Source of the DNA: Desulfolinea sp964487745
GTDB lineage: Bacteria > Chloroflexota > Anaerolineae > Anaerolineales > Villigracilaceae
Length of the DNA stretch: 64,000 nt
Direction: 5' to 3'
Assembly (NCBI GenBank): GCA_964487745.1
Contig: CAZASG010000016.1
Span: forward strand, 13,186-77,185
This document shows, piece by piece, positions 48,928-56,303 of this stretch. The number at the start of each line of letters is the position of its first letter. The stretch's first letter is position 1. The notes beneath the pieces are model-generated. The model made no database searches. It was not told the origin of the DNA and saw only the letters and a list, made by a program, of their open reading frames with translations. The position numbers were made by a program, and so were the translations under genes.

Positions 48928-49998
48928 ATGCTAAAACTTCCCGGATTGATCGACCCCCACGTCCACGTCCGCGAGCCCGGACAAATCCATAAAGAAGATT
49001 GGGATACGGCTACCCAAGCCGCGCTTGCGGGTGGGATAACGACCATCTTCGGGATGCCGAACACCAAGCCGCCGATATTCGACGAAGCCACCCTCGACCT
49101 TGCGCTGGATGCCGCCAAAGAAAAAGCGCGCTGTGATTATGCCCAGTTCGTTGGTGCTGGCCCCGATAATGCCGCCGCTGTCGCAAAGGTTGCCCAGCGC
49201 TCTGTCGGTCTCAAAATGTATCTCGACTCCACCTTTGGCGAATTACGTCTCGACGATATGTCCTTGTGGATGCCGCATTTTGAACAATTCCCTAAAGAGA
49301 TGCCAATCGTCCTGCACTCCGAATCACGGACGATGGCAGCCGGGATCCTTTTCGCCGCGATATATGATCGCCCAGTGCATATTGCCCACCTTTCCTTAAA
49401 GGAAGAGATATTGCTCGTCAAAGCCGCAAAGGAAAAGGGAATCAAGGTGACTTGTGAAGTCGCGCCGCACCATCTTTTCATCCGTTCTCAGCTTTGTGAC
49501 GCAGATCGCGGCATCGTCAGCGAAGGGCGGCAGGAAGTTCGTCCGCGCCTGACTACACAGGAAGATATTGACGCCCTCTGGGGAAATATGGATGTGATCG
49601 ACTGCTTCGCTACCGACCATGCCCCTCATACCATCGAAGAAAAAGATTCCGAAACACCCCCGCCCGGCTTCCCCGGCCTGGAGACAGCCCTCCCCCTCTT
49701 GCTCACGGCTGCCAGCGAAGATCGTTTGACTGTGGACGATATTATTGCCAGAATGTACACCAACCCGAAGAAGATATTCAATATCCCCGATCAGGCCGAG
49801 ACATGGGTCGAAGTGGACGAAGATGCCAAATACGAGATCCGTAGTGCGGACCAATTCTCTCGCTGTGGCTGGACGCCTTTCGAGGGCTGGCAAGTCAAAG
49901 GGCGTGTGACCCGCGTCGTCCTGCGTGGGGAAGAAGCCTACAAAGATGGCAAGGTCTTGGCCGAATGCGGCTATGGTCAAAATATCCAGAAAAAATAG
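48928..49998 (+). CDS. pyrC: dihydroorotase, CAD-like
   Basis: A 356-residue zinc amidohydrolase that closes carbamoyl-aspartate to dihydroorotate in pyrimidine synthesis. Metal ligands are seen in LIDPHVHVREPG (H-x-H), GLKMYLDSTF (the Lys that would be carboxylated), VAPHHLF and FATDHAPHT (Asp). The chain resembles the DHOase domain of animal CAD along its whole length, for example DCFATDHAPHTIEEK, PPPGFPGLETALPLLLTA and WTPFEGWQVKG. It is shorter than classical bacterial type-I DHOase (about 420). AAAGGA precedes the ATG. It is the first structural gene behind the attenuator. Confidence 0.93.
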   Translation: MLKLPGLIDPHVHVREPGQIHKEDWDTATQAALAGGITTIFGMPNTKPPIFDEATLDLALDAAKEKARCDYAQFVGAGPDNAAAVAKVAQRSVGLKMYLDSTFGELRLDDMSLWMPHFEQFPKEMPIVLHSESRTMAAGILFAAIYDRPVHIAHLSLKEEILLVKAAKEKGIKVTCEVAPHHLFIRSQLCDADRGIVSEGRQEVRPRLTTQEDIDALWGNMDVIDCFATDHAPHTIEEKDSETPPPGFPGLETALPLLLTAASEDRLTVDDIIARMYTNPKKIFNIPDQAETWVEVDEDAKYEIRSADQFSRCGWTPFEGWQVKGRVTRVVLRGEEAYKDGKVLAECGYGQNIQKK

Positions 49999-50081
49999 AT
50001 TGAACTTGAAAGTGCGTTGCACCGATATTAACAGACAGATATCCATCTGGATGGTGCGACGCACAACCTGCAGGAGCTAAA

Positions 50082-50420
50082 ATGCAAAACTTCACCCACG
50101 TAAAACTCGAAATCTTCACTCCACAAGAATACGTGCTGCCCCTGCGCGATGCACTGGCGAAAGTTGGCGCGGGCGTGATCGGCAATTACGACCACTGCGT
50201 GGCGCTCTACCCCATTCAGGGCTATTACCGCCCGCTGGCTGGCGCGGACCCCTTTGAGGGCAAGGTCGGCGAAATTAGTGAAGACACCGAGTATAAGGTC
50301 GAAGTCAACTGCAAACGCGAGCTGATGCAAGCTGCGCTCGAGGCCATCCGCAGCGTGCATCCTTACGAGGAGCCGCTCATCAATATCATCCCGCTCGCCA
50401 ACCATCTTTTCGAGGCCTAA
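50082..50420 (+). CDS. YqfO/NIF3 C-terminal-like PII-fold protein
   Basis: A 112-residue protein equivalent to the inserted CutA/PII-like domain of YqfO (Nif3 family). Diagnostic blocks are DALAKVGAGVIGNYDHC, FEGKVGEISEDTEY and SVHPYEEPLINIIPL. Free-standing copies exist in many bacteria; they are thought to bind small molecules or metals but have no proven role. GGAGCTAAA precedes the ATG. It is separated from the next gene by one base. Confidence 0.82.
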   Translation: MQNFTHVKLEIFTPQEYVLPLRDALAKVGAGVIGNYDHCVALYPIQGYYRPLAGADPFEGKVGEISEDTEYKVEVNCKRELMQAALEAIRSVHPYEEPLINIIPLANHLFEA

Positions 50421-50421
50421 T

Positions 50422-51306
50422 ATGTTGCATTGGATCTTCAAAACCCTCCTGCGCAAGATGCTCTACAAACCAATGAGTATCGAAGAATTGCGCGAAAGAC
50501 AGGCCAAATCCGCCGGGCTGATGGCCAAGCTGCCCACATCTATTTCGCTCGAAAAAAGCCAGATCAACGAGACCGACGTGGGCTGGCTCACACATGAAAA
50601 CGCATCCGACGAAAAGGCCGTCATCTATCTGCACGGTGGCGGTTATGTATCGGGATTTTTGCCCTCCTACTACATGATCTGTGGCACGCTCTCGGAAGTG
50701 ACCGGCGCACGCGTCGTGATGCCCGATTATCGCCTCGCGCCGGACTATCCCTTCCCCTCAGCATTGGAAGATTCGCTCTCCATTTATATTTGGTTGCTAG
50801 AAAATGGCTTTGATGCGGAGAATATATTCATCGCCGGAGACTCGGCAGGTGGCGGCCTGGCACTGGCGATGACTCTCGCCATCCGCGACGAGGGACGTGT
50901 CCTGCCTGCAGGTCTCATCTTGCTCTCCCCGTGGACGGACTTGACCTTTAGCGGTAAGTCACACCAAACCAAAGCCGATAAAGCCGTCATCCTGCACCCT
51001 GAGAATTTGCAGCTCTGGGCCGAGTCTTACCTCGCTTTCGCCGACCCACGCACACCGCATATTTCCCCCGCCTTTGCGGATATGAAGAACTTCCCGCCGA
51101 TGCTCATCCAGGTCGGTGGCGAGGAAGTCTTCCTCGATGATGCCCGCATGGTCACCGAGCACGCAGAAGCCGTAGGCGTGGATGTGACGCTCTCGGTCTA
51201 TGAGGGCATGTGGCACGTCTGGCAGGCGGTTGGGATTTTGGATGAAGCGAAGAAAGCGTTTGAGGAGATTGGGAAGTTTGTGGAAAGGATAAAGGTTACA
51301 GGTTGA
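50422..51306 (+). CDS. alpha/beta hydrolase of the hormone-sensitive lipase family
   Basis: A 294-residue esterase. The oxyanion motif HGGGYVSG (about 71-78) and nucleophile elbow IAGDSAGGGLAL (Ser near 147) are typical of HSL enzymes; the Asp is in GGEEVFLDDA and the His in GMWHVWQ. It hydrolyses short- to medium-chain esters in relatives. One base separates it from the YqfO-like gene, so both are in one unit. A family A/B/C repeat tangle follows downstream. Confidence 0.88.
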   Translation: MLHWIFKTLLRKMLYKPMSIEELRERQAKSAGLMAKLPTSISLEKSQINETDVGWLTHENASDEKAVIYLHGGGYVSGFLPSYYMICGTLSEVTGARVVMPDYRLAPDYPFPSALEDSLSIYIWLLENGFDAENIFIAGDSAGGGLALAMTLAIRDEGRVLPAGLILLSPWTDLTFSGKSHQTKADKAVILHPENLQLWAESYLAFADPRTPHISPAFADMKNFPPMLIQVGGEEVFLDDARMVTEHAEAVGVDVTLSVYEGMWHVWQAVGILDEAKKAFEEIGKFVERIKVTG

Positions 51307-51320
51307 AGGTTGAAAGAAAG

Positions 51321-51370
51321 TCTCTGAGCGGAGCATCGAACGGAGAGAGATGCGCAGTCGAAAAGCGAAC
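51321..51370. repeat. partial copy of MITE-like family C
   Basis: TCTCTGAGCGGAG...GCGCAGTCGAA corresponds to one end of the elements at 47455 and 54278. No partner end is present. Confidence 0.6.
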
Positions 51371-51382
51371 TTCAACCATTCG

Positions 51383-51478
51383 CCCCCTCTGCCCTTCGGG
51401 CATCTCCCCCAAATCTTGTGGATTTAGGGGAGACCAGACGAGTCCCCTCTCCCAAAGCGAGAGGGGTAGGGCGAGGGT
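51383..51478. repeat. dispersed repeat family B
   Basis: CCCCCTCTGCCCTTCGGGCA, GGATTTAGGGGAGACC and CCCCTCTCCC/GAGAGGGGTAGGG form several fold-backs. Related to 1190, 39956 and 57592. Confidence 0.75.
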
Positions 51479-51493
51479 AGAAAAAGGAGTAAT

Positions 51494-52111
51494 ATGAAAT
51501 CAAAATTTATCGTACTAACCATTACCTTAATGTTGACCCTCTCCGCGTGTGAGATCACTCCAACGCCCGGCTCTTCGACAGGCTCAGGGCAAGCCCCTGA
51601 AATCGAAGAGCCAACGCCCGAAGTCGTTGAGTCTGAGCCAGAAGAAGTTGCGCCAGAAACTGAAGAAGAACCCGCTGAAACCAGCGAAGCCTCTACTGAA
51701 GCAGAGGAAGAAGAATTAGAAGAACACTGCCTCGACCTCCTCGAACCGCTCGATCTCGCCGACCTGCCGCCCGAAGGGAAAGTTGTCTTCACTTGGACAG
51801 CCCACCCCGACGCCGAGAGCTACTCGCTGAACTTCGTCTTCCCCGATGGGCTGGAACTCAATTTCACCACCAACGAGACCACGCTCAACCGCTATATGGA
51901 CGGCTTCAGTATGCACCCCGCCTATACTCAAAGTGGCGAACACCAATGGAACGTAAGCGCCCTGAATGCCGCAGGCGAAGAACTCTGCCAGAGCGATTTC
52001 TTCACCTTTACGAAGCCTGCCACAGGAACATCACAAAAAAATAATGATAGCGGCGGTGGAGATAGTAGCAGTGAAGAATGTCCACCTTGGGGCTGTGGCA
52101 ACCCACCGTAA
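51494..52111 (+). CDS. lipoprotein, acidic spacer plus small beta domain
   Basis: A 205-residue secreted protein. The lipobox is LSAC (Cys19). Residues 20-75 are Glu/Pro/Ser-rich; within them SSTGSGQAPEIEE is encoded by a copy of a CTTCGACAGGCTCAGGG-type palindrome (51573-51606). The C-terminal domain (about 90-180) has VFTWTAHPDAESYSLNFVF and SGEHQWNVSALNAAGEELC, resembling a fibronectin-like repeat, then a Gly/Ser tail and a Cys pair. AAAAAGGAGTAAT precedes the ATG. Role unknown. Confidence 0.72.
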   Translation: MKSKFIVLTITLMLTLSACEITPTPGSSTGSGQAPEIEEPTPEVVESEPEEVAPETEEEPAETSEASTEAEEEELEEHCLDLLEPLDLADLPPEGKVVFTWTAHPDAESYSLNFVFPDGLELNFTTNETTLNRYMDGFSMHPAYTQSGEHQWNVSALNAAGEELCQSDFFTFTKPATGTSQKNNDSGGGDSSSEECPPWGCGNPP

Positions 52112-52164
52112 ATCAGCAAGAAAATATCATGCATAATGGTAGCAAGCCAAATGCAAGAGCGTAA

Positions 52165-52225
52165 TTCGGGAGTCGGGAATTGGGAGTTGTGTGTCGTCCC
52201 CCAAATCTCGAATCCCCATTCCCAA
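52165..52225. repeat. inverted repeat pair AATTCGGGAG / CCCCATTCCC
   Basis: AATTCGGGAGTCGGGAATTG and the block AATCTCGAATCCCCATTCCC can pair imperfectly. Non-coding stretch after the lipoprotein gene. Confidence 0.5.
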
Positions 52226-52233
52226 ATTATCAT

Positions 52234-52332
52234 GTAAGGGCGACCCTTCGTGCTGTCCAAGAAGATGTCTACTTTAATTTTATGATCTGCAATAAGAAAA
52301 TATTGATTTCAAGCAAAACGGGTCGCCCCTAC
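52234..52332. repeat. REPIN-like element
   Basis: GTAAGGGCGACCC (52234-52246) and GGGTCGCCCCTAC (52320-52332) are inverted 13-bp ends (one mismatch) around about 73 bp of AT-rich DNA. This is the structure of REPINs, two REP units in opposite orientation, and the ends share GTARGGGCG with the RAYT-embedded palindrome. Confidence 0.7.
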
Positions 52333-52349
52333 GACCTGCAACTTGTCTC

Positions 52350-52376
52350 GTAAGGGCGGGGTCACCCCGCCCCTAC
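52350..52376. repeat. REP-like palindrome
   Basis: GTAAGGGCGGGGT/ACCCCGCCCCTAC, 13-bp arms with one mismatch, 21 nt before the pyrB start. Confidence 0.75.
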
Positions 52377-52397
52377 CCCTTCTAAAAAGGAGAAAAA

Positions 52398-53381
52398 ATG
52401 CCCACTTCCCCCCAATCCCCCCACCTGCCCTTCGGCGATAACGTCCACTCGCCCTGGTACGGCAAAGACGTGCTGACCGTGAAGACCCTCGACCGCGCCG
52501 ATCTCGACTATATTTTCGGTGTGGCGCACGAAATGCACGGGATGGTCGACCGCGTCGGCACCTTCGACCTGCTCAAAGGCAAAATTTTGGCGAATTTGTT
52601 TTACGAGCCATCCACGCGTACGTCGTCATCCTTCCACGCCGCGATGGAAAGACTCGGCGGCAGCGTTATCCCGATCAATAACGTCAAATACTCGTCGGTT
52701 TCAAAGGGTGAGAGCCTGGCCGATACCATCCGCACGCTCGAATGCTACGCCGATGTGATCGTCCTGCGCCACCCCGAAGTCGGATCGGCTGCGATTGCCG
52801 CTGACGCTGCCGAGAAACCCATTTTGAACGCGGGCGATGGCACGGGCGAACACCCCACACAGGCACTGCTCGACCTCTTCACCATTTTCTCTGAACTCAA
52901 CGTTGGCGAGATCGACGGCAAAACAGTCACCATGCTCGGCGACCTGAAATACGGGCGCACAGTCCACTCGCTGGCGCGCCTGCTGACGCTCTACGACGTG
53001 AAACTCAACTACGTCTCCCCCGATATTCTGCGCATGCCTAAAGAAGTGATAGACGAAGTCGCTGCCAAAGGCATCCCGCAGGCTGAGTACAACTCGCTCG
53101 AAGAAGTCCTGCCCGAAACCGACGTGCTCTACGTCACCCGCGTCCAAAAAGAACGCTTCGAAAACCCCGCCGACTACGATAAGGTCGCAGGCTCTTTCGT
53201 CGTCAACCCCGAGATCATGAAAGCAGCCAAAGAGCAAATGATCGTCATGCACCCCCTGCCCCGCGTCGGCGAGATCAGCACCGATTTCGACAAAGACCCC
53301 CGTGCCGCCTACTTCCGCCAGATGGAGTATGGGTTGTATGTAAGAATGGCGCTGCTGGCGATGGTTTTAGGTAAAGCCTAA
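52398..53381 (+). CDS. pyrB: aspartate carbamoyltransferase catalytic chain
   Basis: A 327-residue enzyme joining carbamoyl phosphate and aspartate. The carbamoyl-phosphate loop is FYEPSTRTSSSFHAAM; GDGTGEHPTQALLD, GDLKYGRTVHSLARL and MHPLPRVGEI are further hallmarks. The C-terminus DKDPRAAYFRQMEYGLYVRM resembles the animal CAD domain more than E. coli PyrB. No regulatory pyrI chain follows. GGAGAAAAA precedes the ATG. REP palindromes fill the upstream gap. Confidence 0.95.
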   Translation: MPTSPQSPHLPFGDNVHSPWYGKDVLTVKTLDRADLDYIFGVAHEMHGMVDRVGTFDLLKGKILANLFYEPSTRTSSSFHAAMERLGGSVIPINNVKYSSVSKGESLADTIRTLECYADVIVLRHPEVGSAAIAADAAEKPILNAGDGTGEHPTQALLDLFTIFSELNVGEIDGKTVTMLGDLKYGRTVHSLARLLTLYDVKLNYVSPDILRMPKEVIDEVAAKGIPQAEYNSLEEVLPETDVLYVTRVQKERFENPADYDKVAGSFVVNPEIMKAAKEQMIVMHPLPRVGEISTDFDKDPRAAYFRQMEYGLYVRMALLAMVLGKA

Positions 53382-53388
53382 AGGATTA

Positions 53389-53457
53389 ACCACAGAGAGC
53401 ACAGAGAGCACAGAGATTTTTAAAGCTTTTCTCCGTGGTCTCTGTGTGCTCTGTGGT
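53389..53457. repeat. dispersed palindromic repeat family A, full copy
   Basis: ACCACAGAGAGCACAGAG...CTCTGTGTGCTCTGTGGT: about 70 nt, closely matching 28830-28902. It ends 12 nt before the pyrF ATG and so forms most of the pyrB-pyrF spacer. Confidence 0.85.
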
Positions 53458-53468
53458 AAAAAGAAAAC

Positions 53469-54272
53469 ATGAAAACTTTTTTTGATATTTTGGAAAAACG
53501 CGTGGATGAAGCCTCCTCCCTCCTCTGCGTGGGATTGGACCCGCACGTTTCCATGCTCCCCGAAGCATCTGCCGAAGCCGCTCTTGGATTTTGTCTTGAT
53601 ATCGTTAAAGAAACATCTGCCTACGCCGCAGCATTCAAACCCAACGCCGCCTTCTTCGAGTTTTTCGGTGCCGAGGGGTGGAATGCCCTCTCCGAGCTGA
53701 TACGTACGATAAAAACTAAAGGCATCCCTATCATCCTCGACGCCAAACGTGGTGACATTGCCTCGACGGCAGATGCCTACGCCAAATCCGCCTTCGATCA
53801 CCTCGGTGCGGACTGCATCACGCTCAACCCCTATCTCGGCAAAGACTCGATTGATCCATTTTTGGGCTATCCCGAAAAAGGCGCCTTCTTGCTGTGTAAA
53901 ACCAGCAATCCCGGTAGCGATGATCTACAAAATCTAATGGTCGGTGACGATACCCCGCTCTACGTCCACGTTGCCAAACTTGCCCAATCGTGGAATACCA
54001 ACGACAACATCGGTCTCGTCGTCGGTGCCACCCAGCCCGAAGCCCTCGCCAACGTCCGCGCCGCTGCTCCCAAACTTTGGTTCCTCGCTCCCGGTGTCGG
54101 TGCCCAGGGCGGAGATTTGGCTACCGCACTCAAAGCCGGCCTCCGCAAAGATGGCAAAGGTATGCTCATCAACGTTTCGCGCTCGATTGCGCGGGCTGAA
54201 AGCCCCAGAGATGCAGCGAAAGAACTATGTGATGAGATTTTGCAGGTAAAAAGTCAACTAAACAAAAAATAA
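53469..54272 (+). CDS. pyrF: orotidine 5'-phosphate decarboxylase (type 2)
   Basis: A 267-residue TIM-barrel enzyme producing UMP, the last step of the pathway. The catalytic Asp-Lys-Asp set is in ILDAKRGDIASTADAYA (about 91-107). LLCVGLDPHVSML and FKPNAAFFEFFG fit the longer type-2 family. There is no normal Shine-Dalgarno: the upstream spacer is made of a family A repeat, and AAAAAGAAAAC precedes the ATG. It lies between pyrB and pyrE. Confidence 0.94.
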   Translation: MKTFFDILEKRVDEASSLLCVGLDPHVSMLPEASAEAALGFCLDIVKETSAYAAAFKPNAAFFEFFGAEGWNALSELIRTIKTKGIPIILDAKRGDIASTADAYAKSAFDHLGADCITLNPYLGKDSIDPFLGYPEKGAFLLCKTSNPGSDDLQNLMVGDDTPLYVHVAKLAQSWNTNDNIGLVVGATQPEALANVRAAAPKLWFLAPGVGAQGGDLATALKAGLRKDGKGMLINVSRSIARAESPRDAAKELCDEILQVKSQLNKK

Positions 54273-54274
54273 CA

Positions 54275-54386
54275 GTTCCTAAGCGGAGGGCTTTTCGCAG
54301 AAAAGCACACAGTCGAAGGACGGATTTTCAAGCACCGCTCTTCGACTACGTTCTTCACTTCGTTCAGAACCCCGCTCAGAGACTGG
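54275..54386. repeat. MITE-like element, family C, copy 2
   Basis: AAGCGGAG...AGTCGAAGGACGG...CCGCTCTTCGACTACG...CCGCTCAGAGACTGG, about 110 bp, parallel to 47455-47560. It fills the pyrF-pyrE gap. Confidence 0.8.
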
Positions 54387-54398
54387 AAGGATATTTAT

Positions 54399-54986
54399 AT
54401 GAAATACAAAACCCTCGCCGACGGTCTCCTCGATGTAGGCTGTGTCAAATTCGGCGAATTCACACTAAAATCCGGTGCGAAGTCGCCCATTTATATTGAT
54501 CTGCGTCGTTTGGTCGCTTTCCCTGAATCGTTGAAGGAGGCCGCCGCCGCCTATGCCGAGATCATGGATGCGCTCGAATTCGATCAGCTCGCCGCACTCC
54601 CATACGCCGCGATGCCAATCGGCACCGCCATCTCATTGCATGGGAATTGGCCCATGATCTATCCGCGTAAGGAAGTCAAAGAGTATGGCACCAAGGTCCA
54701 GGTCGAAGGCGTCTTTGAAGAAGGCCAGAAAGTCGTTGTTATTGATGACTTGATCTCGAGTGGAGAATCTAAAATAGAAGGTATCGAGAAGTTGAACGCC
54801 GTTGGCCTAAAGGTGCAAGACATCGTCGTCTTGATCGACCGTCAATCTGAAGGTGTAGATTTTATGGGTGAGCATGGCTATACGCTGCACAGCGTCTTCA
54901 CCCTGCCCCAGTTGCTTGATCATTGGGAGGAAAGTGGTAAAGTTGATAGAGAGATGATCGCCAAAACGCGCGAGTTCTTGGGTTAG
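54399..54986 (+). CDS. pyrE: orotate phosphoribosyltransferase
   Basis: A 195-residue type-I phosphoribosyltransferase that joins orotate and PRPP to OMP. The PRPP loop is VVVIDDLISSGESKIEG (about 110-126) and GAKSPIYIDLRRL is the N-terminal orotate segment. GGAAGG is within reach of the ATG, just after the family C element. The order pyrF-pyrE resembles the two halves of eukaryotic UMP synthase but as separate chains. carAB and pyrD are not in the window. Confidence 0.94.
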   Translation: MKYKTLADGLLDVGCVKFGEFTLKSGAKSPIYIDLRRLVAFPESLKEAAAAYAEIMDALEFDQLAALPYAAMPIGTAISLHGNWPMIYPRKEVKEYGTKVQVEGVFEEGQKVVVIDDLISSGESKIEGIEKLNAVGLKVQDIVVLIDRQSEGVDFMGEHGYTLHSVFTLPQLLDHWEESGKVDREMIAKTREFLG

Positions 54987-55043
54987 AATCAGATGCAATT
55001 CACTTTAGAAGTGAGTTGCATCTTTCTTTAAAGGAGCATTATT

Positions 55044-55670
55044 GTGACCACACCTAAATGGCTAAAAATCGCTCGCGAATTGCATTCCATGTCGCAGGTT
55101 GGGCTAGAGCACGCCGCGAACGGCTACGACACGGAACGCTACACACGTCTACGCGAGATCGCGACTGAGATCATTACCAAGCAAAGCACGTTGGGCGAAG
55201 AAGAAGTATTGGAAAGTTTCACGATGCAGCCCGGCTATATCACCCCCAAGGTCGACGTGCGTGCGGCCGTTATCCGCGATGGGAAAATCCTGCTCGTCAA
55301 GGAATTCAACGATGGGCGTTGGTCATTGCCCGGCGGCTGGGCGGATGTGGGCGATACGCCCTCGCAAGCCATTATCCGTGAAGTGCAGGAGGAGAGCGGT
55401 TTCGAGGTAGAGATCAAAAGCGTGGTCGGCATCTATGATGCGAACCGCGTCCCCAACGAAGAGTGGATGCCCTTCTATCACGCCTACAAGCTGCTCTTCC
55501 TGTGTTCGATCACTGGCGGCGAGGCACGGACCAGCCACGAGACTCCTGGTGTGGATTTCTTCGCTCCAGACGATCTGCCGCCGCTTTCTATGTACCGCAC
55601 AAACGAGGAGCATATCGCGGATGCTTTTGCGCAGGCTACGAATGGAGAGCAGAAAACGGTCTTTGATTAG
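55044..55670 (+). CDS. Nudix hydrolase with N-terminal NUDIX_N_2-like domain
   Basis: A 208-residue protein. An N-terminal helical region (1-60; WLKIARELHSMSQVGLEHA) is typical of the YjhB-like group. The Nudix box GGWADVGDTPSQAII then REVQEESGF has Asp where the first Glu of G-x5-E is expected, a change common in this group. Substrate is probably a nucleoside diphosphate derivative. The start is GTG with AAAGGAG upstream. It follows pyrE by 57 nt and may be part of the same transcript. Confidence 0.85.
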   Translation: MTTPKWLKIARELHSMSQVGLEHAANGYDTERYTRLREIATEIITKQSTLGEEEVLESFTMQPGYITPKVDVRAAVIRDGKILLVKEFNDGRWSLPGGWADVGDTPSQAIIREVQEESGFEVEIKSVVGIYDANRVPNEEWMPFYHAYKLLFLCSITGGEARTSHETPGVDFFAPDDLPPLSMYRTNEEHIADAFAQATNGEQKTVFD

Positions 55671-55679
55671 GAGAGAAAA

Positions 55680-56114
55680 ATGACCGAAAGTTATTTGTTG
55701 GTGTTGATCGAAAAGCATTTCAGCAAGTTGTTCGACGAGTACGGTTTCGAAATAATGGAAGCAAGCTCACGCATGGGCGATTACTGGGTTTTCTTCAAGA
55801 ACGAGACTACCATCATTCGTTTTTACTCCAGTCAATTTAGCGGCTACAGTGATCTCATCATCACCTTTGCGAATGTGAATAAAAGCGAAAAAGTTGGGCT
55901 CTTCTCTAATTTGCTACATCTACTGGAAGTCGAATCCTTGCCAGAACTTGGGCAACGCGGAAGAATTTTTGAAAACCTAGATGCTTTTGAAACTCGAGTG
56001 CAAGAGAAAAGCGAGCAACTTTTTATGCATGCCATCGACCTGCTCCAAGGAGATTTCACCCGCCTGCCAGAACTGATCAAATTTCAAGAAAAGCGTTCGT
56101 CGAAAACCAGATGA
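55680..56114 (+). CDS. hypothetical cytosolic protein
   Basis: A 144-residue protein without signal or membrane segment, rich in aromatic residues (YWVFFKNETTIIRFYSSQF) and then helical (about 95-135). AGGAGAGAAAA precedes the ATG, 9 nt after the Nudix gene, so the two are co-transcribed. I do not recognise a family. Confidence 0.68.
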   Translation: MTESYLLVLIEKHFSKLFDEYGFEIMEASSRMGDYWVFFKNETTIIRFYSSQFSGYSDLIITFANVNKSEKVGLFSNLLHLLEVESLPELGQRGRIFENLDAFETRVQEKSEQLFMHAIDLLQGDFTRLPELIKFQEKRSSKTR

Positions 56115-56200
56115 AGAGAGTTTTCAGGCAGGTTGATGGAAATCATTTTATGAGGTGATTTCCATCCTATTGACGTTGCTTCTGCTCTCATGTAATCTAT

Positions 56201-56230
56201 GGGTAGGTGAATTCTTATGAGAATACCTAC
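56201..56230 (+). repeat. hairpin upstream of the glutamate dehydrogenase gene
   Basis: GTAGGT...ACCTAC with an inner ATTC/GAAT pairing. Possibly a processing or regulatory structure in the 190-nt spacer. Confidence 0.4.
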
Positions 56231-56248
56231 CTACAATCATCCCCATTG

Positions 56249-56287
56249 AAAAGCGGGCACACCGACCGGTATGCCCGCTTATATTTT
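56249..56287 (+). terminator. terminator-like hairpin before gdhA
   Basis: AAGCGGGCA (56251-56259) pairs with TGCCCGCTT (56272-56280); a weak ATATTTT tail follows. It ends the Nudix/hypothetical unit or attenuates gdhA, whose AAGGAG starts 12 nt later. Confidence 0.6.
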
Positions 56288-56303
56288 CCTTTAAGGAGAC
56301 CAA

